A stretch of 6,006 nt of DNA from K189A clade bacterium (GTDB taxonomy: Bacteria; Pseudomonadota; Gammaproteobacteria; Pseudomonadales; Azotimanducaceae): positions 1 through 6,006 of the forward strand of contig RKSB01000087.1 of NCBI GenBank assembly GCA_007571095.1, given 5' to 3'. The notes beneath the pieces are model-generated. The model ran no database searches and was not told the origin of the DNA. It saw only the letters and a list, made by a program, of their open reading frames with translations. The stretch's first letter is position 1; the number at the start of each line of letters is the position of its first letter. The position numbers and the translations under genes were made by a program. Of this stretch, positions 1 to 5,886 are shown piece after piece.

Positions 1-2037
1 CTCCGCATAGCCGATTCGAGGGTCGTTGCCGAAGAAGAATCCGCGAGTTTCAATGTCTTCATCGGTCAAGTTGCGCAACCAGAAGGACAGGCCAAATCGT
101 CCGGGCGAATAGCCGAGGCGCAGGTTAAGCCAATGACTACGTGTTGACTGAGCATTGTGGCTGTCGGAAAAATAATAATTGTCGCGCCCCTGTGCCGACA
201 GACCCAGAGTCCAGCTGCGGGCAAAGTGGTATTGCCCCGAGACGGCATACTGCCATTGTGGTGCATGCGCCTGATCGCGCCCGGACAGGTCCACTCCCCC
301 TGCCCCGACAAACCGGGTGTACTCGGTATCCAGCACGCCCAGGCTTGCGTTTAGCTGCCAGGACGTATTGGGCCGATAAGCCAGTTCAAACTCCAGGCCG
401 CAGTTGCGCCCGCGCACGGCGTTGCCAATGTACTCAACAAAAACAGGTGCCGCGCCCGGGCTGCTCGGCCCCGCAGAAAAAGAACTTCGAATCTGTGCAT
501 CTTCCCGCCGCATGTAGAAGAGTGTGAGGTAGGTGCTTAGCCGCCCGCTCATCCAGTGCTTCTTGAGGCCGAACTCGAGGTTATACAGAGTCTCGCTGTC
601 AAATTTGCGAGGAACCTGAGGGTCGGCATTGAAGCCTCCTGCCTTGTATCCTCGAACAATGGCGGTGTACCACAGAGTCTGTTCATTCGGCGAGTACTCC
701 AAGGCCACCTTTCCGCCAAAGAGCAGATCATTCGGGTCGAAGCGGACCCCTGTCTCTCGATAATCAGCCTCCCACAGCTCTCCTCTCAGCCCGAGTGTCA
801 GCGTCCAGTTTGTCCCCAGCCGACGATTGACCTCACCATAAGCCGCATACTGCCGAGTGTCATAATCGCTGGTGAAATCGAGAGAGTTATCGGCAAGGTC
901 GAAGTTGTTGGTGTAATCGCGCGTCAGGTCAACCGTACGGCCGAGATAATAAAGGCCGGCCAGCCATTGTGTAGCCGCCTCTGGCGAAGCCTCCGGCCGG
1001 CTGAGAAACCGCCATTCGACTGACGAAGTCTCACGGCTTCTTTTGTAGCGATCCGTCGAAGTATATTCGTCAGAGTCAAAGCCTCGAAATACCCAGTCCT
1101 CGTCGTAGCCGTAATCAATATCGGAATCCGACAGATTGGCCAGAAATTCAAATCGAGTGCGGTCTGTGTCCAGCGCCAGTCGAAGGCCTGCCTGTAGAGA
1201 CTTCTGCCTGTCCTGACCGGGTTGGTCGCTCAGAGTGGTTCGGCTGTTGTTCAGCGAGAAGGCATCATAGCCATTGTCAATGTCGATATAGCCCAGATGC
1301 AGATCAAGCTGCAGATCCTGGTACACAAACCATTGCAGCTTGAATCGACCTGCGAACTCATCCTGGCCGTTGGTGTCCTCTCGGCCCAGATGATCATTCT
1401 CTATAAAGCCATCGCTTCGAGCCTGCTGTACTGCAACCCTGTAGAGCAGGCGACCGGGCAGAATCGGTCCGCTGTGAGAGATGCCTCCGCTGAACAAGCC
1501 GTGGCTGCCCAGCTGAACCTCCAGGTGATTGTCAAACTCAGATGTCGGCTCCTTGGTCCGAACATTGATCAGGCCGGCCAGTGCACCGGAGCCATAACGA
1601 GTGGCCTGAGGGCCGCGCAGTATCTCCACCTGCTCGACATCAAACAGGACACCTGCAGTACCCGCACCCGAAAAATCGACTCCATCAATCAAAAGGCCTA
1701 CCGAGGGGTTTATTCTGTCGGTGAATTGCGAGCGTTCTCCCAGTCCTCTGATCTGGTAGAAGCGAGCCCGGTTGCTGCCCTGAGAGAGATTTACATTGGC
1801 CGCCAGGCTGAGAATCTCTTCCAGATGCCGAGCCTCCTGTGCTCGAATCATCTCCTCGTCGATTGCACTGATGCTGGCGGCCAGTTCAAGCTGACCGCGA
1901 TCACGAATATCGGCGGTGACGATTATTTCCTCGACAGCGGTGGTTTGCGCAAAGACGGAAACAGGCTGTAAAACGACAGTCAGAAAGACCGCAGCGAGGT
2001 TGCCGAAGAGAACAAAAAACAAGGGCAAGGGCGGCAT
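1..2037 (-). CDS. TonB-dependent outer-membrane receptor, probably for thiamine or a precursor (3' end outside window)
   Basis: A ligand-gated outer-membrane beta-barrel that uses TonB/ExbB/ExbD energy to move a scarce substrate into the periplasm. The minus frame is open from the ATG at 2037 to the left edge (679 codons). Residues 1-30 form a signal peptide ending VSVFA, followed by a TonB-box-like VEEIIVTA at about 35-42. The plug covers roughly 50-165 and shows YQIRGLGERSQF, GLLIDGVDFSG, DVEQVEILRGPQATRYGSGA and LINVRTKEP, all typical of the family. The barrel follows, with late landmarks YTAIVRGYKAGGFN, YIGNAVRG and FWLRNLTDEDIETRGFFFGN. The last visible residues, RIGYAE, suggest only a few tens of residues are missing. 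A TPP riboswitch in the leader points to thiamine or a precursor as substrate (inference). Thiamine-regulated outer-membrane receptors are known from comparative genomics. The family is certain; the substrate is not proven. Confidence 0.95.
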   Translation of the reverse strand, partial: MPPLPLFFVLFGNLAAVFLTVVLQPVSVFAQTTAVEEIIVTADIRDRGQLELAASISAIDEEMIRAQEARHLEEILSLAANVNLSQGSNRARFYQIRGLGERSQFTDRINPSVGLLIDGVDFSGAGTAGVLFDVEQVEILRGPQATRYGSGALAGLINVRTKEPTSEFDNHLEVQLGSHGLFSGGISHSGPILPGRLLYRVAVQQARSDGFIENDHLGREDTNGQDEFAGRFKLQWFVYQDLQLDLHLGYIDIDNGYDAFSLNNSRTTLSDQPGQDRQKSLQAGLRLALDTDRTRFEFLANLSDSDIDYGYDEDWVFRGFDSDEYTSTDRYKRSRETSSVEWRFLSRPEASPEAATQWLAGLYYLGRTVDLTRDYTNNFDLADNSLDFTSDYDTRQYAAYGEVNRRLGTNWTLTLGLRGELWEADYRETGVRFDPNDLLFGGKVALEYSPNEQTLWYTAIVRGYKAGGFNADPQVPRKFDSETLYNLEFGLKKHWMSGRLSTYLTLFYMRREDAQIRSSFSAGPSSPGAAPVFVEYIGNAVRGRNCGLEFELAYRPNTSWQLNASLGVLDTEYTRFVGAGGVDLSGRDQAHAPQWQYAVSGQYHFARSWTLGLSAQGRDNYYFSDSHNAQSTRSHWLNLRLGYSPGRFGLSFWLRNLTDEDIETRGFFFGNDPRIGYAE

Positions 2038-2039
2038 AA

Positions 2040-2078
2040 CTTTCTCTCATTCCGGTCAGCAGACTTGAGTCAGTTACG
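2040..2078 (-). promoter_or_regulatory. Possible expression platform: ribosome-site-sequestering pairing between riboswitch and receptor ATG
   Basis: The 50 nt between the aptamer and the ATG contain AACU-ga-CUC near 2070-2078 and, just before the start codon, GAG-agaa-AGUU at about 2039-2048. AACU can pair with AGUU and CUC with GAG around a small internal loop, which would bury the purine-rich ribosome-binding region. This is a by-eye pairing of only seven base pairs, so it is a hypothesis for how TPP binding could reach translation, not a demonstrated structure. Confidence 0.25.
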
Positions 2079-2087
2079 CCGAGGCGA

Positions 2088-2175
2088 TACCTGTCCCTAC
2101 GCCGGTACTAACCTGGTTCAGGTTCAAAGGGTCGCCCTCACAGGGCTTCTCAGGATAGAATCCTCCCCTCAGGTA
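2088..2175 (-). ncRNA. TPP riboswitch (THI-box) in the leader of the TonB-dependent receptor
   Basis: Read on the minus strand, the element has every landmark of the thiamine pyrophosphate aptamer. P1 is closed by UACCUG (2175-2170) pairing with CAGGUA (2093-2088). A GGAU/AUCC arm lies ahead of the invariant CUGAGA. An extra P3a-type hairpin, GCCCU-gug-AGGGC, follows. The thi-box core reads ACCCUUUGAACCUGA, then GUUAGUACCGGCGUAGGGA. The aptamer ends 50 nt before the receptor ATG at 2037. I see no hairpin followed by a U-tract in that gap, so control is probably at translation initiation rather than by termination (inference). High TPP should lower receptor synthesis. Confidence 0.95.
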
Positions 2176-2181
2176 GCGACG

Positions 2182-2211
2182 ATTTTAAGGCTCGGGCTTC
2201 GTTTGAGTCAA
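2182..2211 (-). promoter_or_regulatory. Predicted sigma70 promoter of the riboswitch and receptor gene
   Basis: On the minus strand TTGACT (2211-2206, -35) is separated by 18 bp from TAAAAT (2187-2182, -10). Each hexamer matches the consensus at five of six positions. Initiation 6-8 bases after the -10 falls at about 2176-2174, which is the first base of riboswitch helix P1 (2175). The two independent predictions agree and support each other. No experimental start is available. Confidence 0.75.
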
Positions 2212-2280
2212 GCCAGCTGGCTGAAATTTTTGCCCTGCCTGAAGTAAGCTGTTGTCTTGATTTTTGTCAGAGAAGCCGAT

Positions 2281-2805
2281 ATGTCCGATCAGATTTGCCG
2301 TCAACTTGAGGCCAGAATACACCGCGAGATTCCTGTATCCCGCTTCATGGGCGTACGTCTCGTCAGCCTTGAAGGCAGCAGCCTGGTGCTGGAGGCCGCT
2401 CTTGAGCCCAACATCAATGTCCACAACACGGCTTTTGCCGGCAGCCTGTATAGCATTTGCGCGCTCGCCGGCTGGGCTCTGGTTACCCTGTTGGCTGAAT
2501 CTGAGCAGCTCGATGCCGAGATTGTGGTTGCTCGAGGGGAAATCAAATATATTCGACCGGTCACGACAGAACCCATCGTTGCTCGCGCTGTTTTAACAGG
2601 AACGCCGGCCAGTGTTTTTGACTCGTTTCTTGATCAGGGCAAGGCGCGAGCGAGAGTGGAAACCCTTGTCGAACAGGAAAAGACTCCGGCGGTGATCTTT
2701 TCAGGCAACTATGCCCTGACAGGCAAGGCCGCTAGTCGTCCGGCTGCAGATAAAGACAGCGACTGTCCTCAGCAAACAGCACAGAGCCTTCGTACTCCTT
2801 CCTGA
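2281..2805 (+). CDS. YiiD_C-type hotdog-fold thioesterase domain protein
   Basis: A 174-residue protein resembling the putative thioesterase family YiiD_C, members of which hydrolyse small acyl-CoA-type thioesters in the cytoplasm; the substrate here is unknown. Visible signatures are FMGVRLVSLEG (22-32), the hotdog helix region NINVHNTAFAGSLYSICALA (44-63), the strand VVARGEIKYIRPVT (82-95) and a closing strand VIFSGNYAL (138-146). The domain is complete by about residue 148. The last ~24 residues (polar, rich in Ser, Gln and Asp) are read entirely from DNA antisense to the neighbouring MBL gene and look like a run-on tail. The ATG at 2281 is preferred over an in-frame TTG at 2257: it is preceded by a purine-rich AGAGAAG and the family normally starts near here. 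The gene is divergent from the riboswitch-receptor unit. Similar proteins sit beside gshA in Pseudomonas (recollection). Confidence 0.82.
   Translation: MSDQICRQLEARIHREIPVSRFMGVRLVSLEGSSLVLEAALEPNINVHNTAFAGSLYSICALAGWALVTLLAESEQLDAEIVVARGEIKYIRPVTTEPIVARAVLTGTPASVFDSFLDQGKARARVETLVEQEKTPAVIFSGNYALTGKAASRPAADKDSDCPQQTAQSLRTPS
2732..2805. other. 74-bp tail-to-tail coding overlap between thioesterase and MBL-fold genes
   Basis: The plus-strand thioesterase stops at TGA 2803-2805 and the minus-strand MBL gene stops at TAG 2734-2732, so 74 bp are coding on both strands. The MBL side carries recognisable family sequence (FAEDSRCLYL), while the thioesterase side carries only a low-complexity tail beyond its domain. 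No terminator-like hairpin with a T-tract is visible between the genes, so convergent transcripts probably overlap. Confidence 0.85.
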
Positions 2806-3694
2806 TGTGCCCAAGAACCTGCTCTTCGGTGCCCAGAGTTCGCCCCATGCGATGCCCCAGCAGCAGCGATCCAGCCTTCAGGCGAGTTGCCATGCGAGCG
2901 ATGGCAGAGGGTTTTGTGTGTACTCGGCTCAACAGCCCTCGCTGCCCCTGATCAATGCTCAAGTGAGCGACCAGCGTATGCACTGAGTCGGTCAGCCGAG
3001 GCAGCTGACCGAACGAAGCGGCAGACAGGTTGCCCGCAAACAGTATTCGAATGTCGCCCGTATCCACCAGCCAGGCCACTGCCGGAATGTTGCCGAAGTC
3101 AACAGGCAACGATTGAACCGACAGGCGGGAGTTGCGAAAACTGCTCCAGATTTTTTCGATGGCGGGTACCTGAACAGGCTCTATGTGGAAGGGAATGAGG
3201 GGTAGTATCGGCCTGGCAGCACTTGCCAGTAGTTCGGCGGGATAGATTTCAGCCACCGAAACCTGCTCCCAAAAATCAAACAGCTGGCGCGGCCCTGTCA
3301 GCAGGTTGTTGCCAGCAGGGGCTATGATCGGCAGGCTGTTTTTTCGTTGGCCATAGTAGGAGGTCCTCAGCATAACGGGCAGGTCGGCCCAGGTATCGGC
3401 GTGCAGGTTGTTCAAAAGCACCAGATCAAGATCGGCAAAATCCGCCGAATTGCGGACGAAGTTGGCGGCACTGCCGGCACCTGCGTTGACGAGCACACGC
3501 GCCCGATGATCGATCCAGAGCAGATAGGCCGCCCCCGCTCTTCCGTTTGCCAGATCGCTGCCACCAGAGCCCAACACCTGTAGCGAGACACCTTTTCGGG
3601 CACAGACGTTGTCGGCTTTCGCCGGCAGGCAAAAGCTGAACAGCAGAGTCAGGGCAAGGCTTCTCAGAAGGCACTTGAAGTCAAGATCCGACAT
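2732..3694 (-). CDS. Exported metallo-beta-lactamase-fold protein with an eroded metal site (likely pseudoenzyme)
   Basis: A 320-residue protein with a Sec signal peptide: Lys/Arg n-region, core LALTLLFSFCLP, cleavage probably AKA|DN near 27/28. The mature part follows the RNase Z-like MBL-fold hydrolase layout: SLQVLGSGGSDLANGRA (37-52), VLVNAGAGS (67-75), DLDLVLLNNLHADTWADLP (88-106), LPVDFGNIPAVAW (196-208), ILFAGNLS (217-224), LVAHLSI (241-247), VHTKPS (258-263) and LLLGHRMGRT (278-287). In active members the third block reads HxHxDH; here it is N96-L-H98-A-D100-T101, so two histidines are replaced. The usual His of the VPH-type block is absent near 198-199, and the Asp of FSGD is N222. 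H98, D100, H244, H259 and H281 remain. The fold looks conserved but dinuclear metal catalysis is doubtful. Its 3' end overlaps the thioesterase gene by 74 bp. Function is unknown. Confidence 0.75.
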   Translation of the reverse strand: MSDLDFKCLLRSLALTLLFSFCLPAKADNVCARKGVSLQVLGSGGSDLANGRAGAAYLLWIDHRARVLVNAGAGSAANFVRNSADFADLDLVLLNNLHADTWADLPVMLRTSYYGQRKNSLPIIAPAGNNLLTGPRQLFDFWEQVSVAEIYPAELLASAARPILPLIPFHIEPVQVPAIEKIWSSFRNSRLSVQSLPVDFGNIPAVAWLVDTGDIRILFAGNLSAASFGQLPRLTDSVHTLVAHLSIDQGQRGLLSRVHTKPSAIARMATRLKAGSLLLGHRMGRTLGTEEQVLGHIRKEYEGSVLFAEDSRCLYLQPDD

Positions 3695-3806
3695 TTACCA
3701 ATACTTGCAGAAAAAGAGTTTGATTTTACCGCCAATCCGGCGACTAAAGGGCTTCGGTCAGATTTCTCCAGAAGCCGAAGCAGATTGCCTGGGATAGAAT
3801 TCAGCC
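3695..3806. promoter_or_regulatory. Divergent intergenic region between the MBL-fold gene and hslR
   Basis: This 112-bp gap must hold the promoters of two divergent genes. No convincing -35/-10 pair is visible on either strand. Toward hslR there is a TAGAAT hexamer (3795-3800), five of six matches to a -10, but no matching -35, and a start 6-7 bases later would coincide with the hslR ATG at 3807. A weaker TTGATT (3720-3725) has only ACTAAA at the proper distance. Neither gene has a strong Shine-Dalgarno sequence here. The call is weak. Confidence 0.3.
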
Positions 3807-4238
3807 ATGGCCAGGCGCAGAAAAACAGACTCCCCGCTTCCGGCAGCAGCCCCTCGGCTAAGACTGGACAAGTGGCTCTGGGCCGCCCGGCTTTTCCGTA
3901 CTCGATCACGAGCCAAGCAGGCGATTCACGGCGGCAAGGTACACATTTCGGGAAGAAGCAGGCCCAGCCCTTCGAGCGAGGTTGCCGTGGGAGATGTTCT
4001 TCGAGTCCGCCAGGGTCATGATTTGCGCGAGCTGGTCGTCAAGGCCCTGAGCGACCAAAGGCAGGGTGCTCCAGAGGCGGCCCTTCTTTACGAGGAGACA
4101 GAGGACAGCCTGCAGGCCCGCCAGGCTGTCAGCGAAGCCAGACGACTGAACCGGCTGAGCTGGCTGGCAGGCACAAGACCCGACAAGAGAGAGCGTCGCG
4201 AAAGACTGCGGCTGAAATATGGCCGAAAAGACGCCTAA
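3807..4238 (+). CDS. hslR: Ribosome-associated heat shock protein Hsp15 (S4 RNA-binding domain)
   Basis: Hsp15 binds free 50S subunits that still carry a nascent chain and helps recycle stalled large subunits after heat stress. This 143-residue protein has the S4 domain at about 18-75: RLRLDKWLWAARLFRTRS (17-34), AKQAIHGGKVHISG (36-49) and VGDVLRVRQGHD (61-72). The Hsp15-specific C-terminal part follows: EAALLYEETEDS (90-101) and the basic tail RPDKRERRERLRLKYGRKDA (124-143). These closely match E. coli HslR, which is slightly shorter (about 133 residues). The extra length is mainly a basic N-terminal stretch (MARRRKTDSPLPAAAP). The ATG at 3807 is the only suitable start ahead of the S4 domain. 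The stop overlaps that of the convergent MFS gene by 4 bp. Confidence 0.95.
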   Translation: MARRRKTDSPLPAAAPRLRLDKWLWAARLFRTRSRAKQAIHGGKVHISGRSRPSPSSEVAVGDVLRVRQGHDLRELVVKALSDQRQGAPEAALLYEETEDSLQARQAVSEARRLNRLSWLAGTRPDKRERRERLRLKYGRKDA

Positions 4239-5608
4239 CCGCCCGCCGGCTCTGCTTTGGCCAGATCGGCCTCTATTTGCTGTACTTCGTCCAGGTCCCT
4301 GCGCAGAGTTCGAGAAGCAATGTAATAGTGCGTAGAGGATGCGATCTTGGCAAAACAGGCAAACAGCAGGGCATATTGCAACGCCTTGCCCTCATTGTTG
4401 CCGTCGTACTGGAAGTAATTGATCACATCGCTGACAATGCCGACTATCTGAGGACCCAGCCCCAAACCAATGATGTTGACAATGAACAGCAGAATGGCCG
4501 CCGTCACAGCCCTCATGCCGAGAGGCACCAATCCCTGGGCGGTCGCAAAAACCGGACCGGATTGAAGGTTGCCCATAAAGGAGGGCAGGGCGTAGAACAC
4601 CAGAAAGAGCGTAAAGCTTTCGGCGAGATAGGCCGCAATATAGAAGGGCATCGAGAGTAGCATCGCAAGCGACGGTATCCACATATACCATCGCCGGTCA
4701 TAGATGGACAGTTTGTCAGTTACCCATCCGCCCATCATCACGCCGGCTGCTCCGGTGATTCCGAGCAGAAGCCCCAGCTTGACACCGATTTCCGAGCGAG
4801 GCACTTCAAAGACGCGCTCGATAAAGGCCGGGTTGAAGGCAGCCAGCCCGTAGCCGACAAAGGCGTGTAACGAAGTACCCATCGACATGTGAAAGAAGGA
4901 TTTCTGCTTTTTGAGTACCTGCATCACTCTGGCCAGAGGGACGGGCGGAGTTTCGTCCTGCCGGGCCTGCCTTTCGCCTTCCTCTGACTCTCCTCTTTTG
5001 GGTTCACGAATGGTCAGAAGTACAACAATCGACAACAAAAGCCCGGGTATACCGACGATGAAAAAGGCGGTTCGCCAATCCCAGGTTTCGCTGATCCAGC
5101 CACCCAGCATGATGCCGAGGGTGCTGCCAATAGGAATGCCCATAGAGTAAAAAGCCAGCGCGGTGGCTCTCTGTCCGGGCTTGAAGTAGTCCGCCAGCAT
5201 GGAATGGATGGGCGGGCTTGCACCGGCTTCACCAACGGCGACACCAATGCGGCAGATGGCCATCTGCAAAAACGAGGTTACCATGCCGGATAAAGCAGTC
5301 ATGGCACTCCAGAGTGCCAGAGCTATGGCCACGATGGTTCTTCGAGTGTACTTGTCTGCGAGCCTGGCGATGGGAATGCCCAGAGTGGCGTAGAAGAGAG
5401 CGAAGGCAGTGCCGGTGAGGAACCCCATCGCGGTGTCGCTGACACCAAATTCCTCTTTGATGGGCTGGACCAGAATGGTCAGGATTTGTCGGTCAATGAA
5501 GTTGAAGATGTAAACGATGAGGAGAGTTATCAGAACATACTTTTTGTAATGCACTCCCAGCCGTTTGCTGAATCTTTCTGCGGTGTCGTTGGGCCCTGGT
5601 GTTCGCAT
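4235..5608 (-). CDS. Spinster-like major facilitator superfamily transporter
   Basis: A 457-residue inner-membrane secondary transporter with the usual 12-helix MFS size. Helix 1 is about 24-44 (YVLITLLIVYIFNFIDRQIL), and a FNFIDRQ motif early in TM1 is typical of spinster-like members. Motif A lies between TM2 and TM3 as GIPIARLADKYTRR (77-90). The TM4-5 region reads CRIGVAVGEAGASPPIHSML (119-138), then KPGQRATALAFYSMGIPIGS. A charged cytoplasmic loop (about 201-235, rich in Glu, Arg, Gln) separates the two six-helix halves. The second half shows a degenerate motif A, GGWVTDKLSIYDRR (293-306), and GPVFATAQGLVPLGMRA (351-367). The C-terminal tail is charged and likely helical. The ATG at 5608 is preceded by GAAGG nine bases upstream. 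Substrate is unknown: proteobacterial relatives are mostly uncharacterised, so a sphingolipid role should not be carried over from eukaryotic Spinster. The gene is convergent with hslR. Confidence 0.9.
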   Translation of the reverse strand: MRTPGPNDTAERFSKRLGVHYKKYVLITLLIVYIFNFIDRQILTILVQPIKEEFGVSDTAMGFLTGTAFALFYATLGIPIARLADKYTRRTIVAIALALWSAMTALSGMVTSFLQMAICRIGVAVGEAGASPPIHSMLADYFKPGQRATALAFYSMGIPIGSTLGIMLGGWISETWDWRTAFFIVGIPGLLLSIVVLLTIREPKRGESEEGERQARQDETPPVPLARVMQVLKKQKSFFHMSMGTSLHAFVGYGLAAFNPAFIERVFEVPRSEIGVKLGLLLGITGAAGVMMGGWVTDKLSIYDRRWYMWIPSLAMLLSMPFYIAAYLAESFTLFLVFYALPSFMGNLQSGPVFATAQGLVPLGMRAVTAAILLFIVNIIGLGLGPQIVGIVSDVINYFQYDGNNEGKALQYALLFACFAKIASSTHYYIASRTLRRDLDEVQQIEADLAKAEPAGG

Positions 5609-5662
5609 GCTCAGTCGCCTTCGGCAGCCATTCGGCCTGTGACCGAAAACGGAGGCAGCTGT
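5609..5662 (-). promoter_or_regulatory. Short leader between the gshA-end remnant and the MFS gene
   Basis: Only about 70 bp separate the remnant's stop codon from the MFS ATG. It contains GAAGG as a probable ribosome-binding site nine bases before the start, and a small TTCGG/CCGAA inverted repeat (5631-5635 and 5643-5647). I see no convincing promoter hexamers. The MFS gene may be transcribed from inside the remnant or by read-through from gshA. Confidence 0.35.
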
Positions 5663-5866
5663 TCAAAAAGTCGGCATTCAGGGCAAAGTCTGTTCAATCG
5701 AGTTCCTTCTGTAGGTTTCAAGGTGAAGAATGTCGGAAGCTCCCGTCTCGCTCGCCTGTCGGCGCAGGGAGGCGGCACTCTCATCCTGCATGGCGGACAG
5801 TCGATGGCTCTCCGCCTGCGTGATTATAACCAGTCGTGATGCTTTGCAGGAAGAAGCAGGGCGAAA
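5663..5866 (-). repeat. Direct repeat, left copy (about 204 bp; tandem duplication of a gshA 3' end)
   Basis: On the plus strand this copy starts at TCAAAAAG (5663) and shares, in the same order, the blocks CTGTTCAAT, AGTTCCTTCTG, CCTGTCGGCGCAGGGAGGCG and CCTGCATGGCG with the right copy starting at 5867. The main differences are a 9-bp shortening downstream of the stop codon and one extra codon inside the coding part. The two copies abut head-to-tail. Sequence homologous to 5796-5866 should lie just beyond the right window edge. Confidence 0.85.
5678..5866 (-). pseudogene. Diverged duplicate of the gshA 3' end (headless fragment)
   Basis: The minus frame from 5866 to the TGA at 5680-5678 is open for 62 codons and is bounded upstream by an in-frame TGA (5869-5867). 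Its last 37 residues, starting MQDESAASLRRQA and ending RRNSIEQTLP, align with the probable GshA C-terminus encoded next door (MQAESTASLRRQA...RRNYIEQPLP). The upstream part includes ITQAESHRLSAMQ. The only ATG (5791) has no ribosome-binding sequence, and the catalytic body of the enzyme is absent. It is most simply a non-functional remnant of a tandem duplication. It has nonetheless kept its frame: the single indel against the other copy is exactly one codon. It lies between gshA and the MFS gene on the same strand. Confidence 0.7.
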
Positions 5867-5886
5867 TCAAAAAATCCTGCTCCTTC
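5850..5886 (-). terminator. Inverted repeat just downstream of the probable gshA stop (possible terminator)
   Basis: Eleven-base arms at 5850-5860 and 5876-5886 are complementary except for one position, which becomes a G.U wobble in minus-strand RNA and an A.C mismatch in plus-strand RNA. The structure therefore suits the gshA transcript better. The 15-nt loop holds a run of six U. It is not a classical intrinsic terminator because no U-tract follows the stem. It spans the junction of the two direct repeats. Confidence 0.35.

Noticed and set aside
291..305. Possible frameshift in the receptor at a C/G-rich run
   Set aside because: Counting the run carefully (five C, then TG, then four C) keeps the frame, and the translation continues smoothly through VGAGGVDLSGRD into normal barrel sequence.
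1222..1971. A 249-codon plus-strand open frame
   Set aside because: It lies wholly antisense to the TonB-dependent receptor, whose minus frame carries clear family motifs across the same stretch; the plus product resembles nothing I know.
2257..2280. Upstream TTG start for the thioesterase (eight extra residues)
   Set aside because: The ATG at 2281 has a purine-rich stretch at proper spacing and agrees with the usual family N-terminus; the TTG has no ribosome-binding sequence.
2887..3198. A 103-codon plus-strand open frame inside the MBL gene
   Set aside because: It is a shadow of the minus-strand MBL-fold frame, with no family features of its own.
3611..3640. Lipoprotein signal for the MBL-fold protein (Cys 22)
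   Set aside because: The residues before Cys (LFSF) do not fit a lipobox, while AKA|DN is a good ordinary signal-peptidase site.
5486..5839. A 117-codon plus-strand open frame over the MFS start and the left repeat
   Set aside because: It is antisense to the MFS N-terminus and to the gshA-like frame; the conserved protein similarity between the repeats is on the minus strand.
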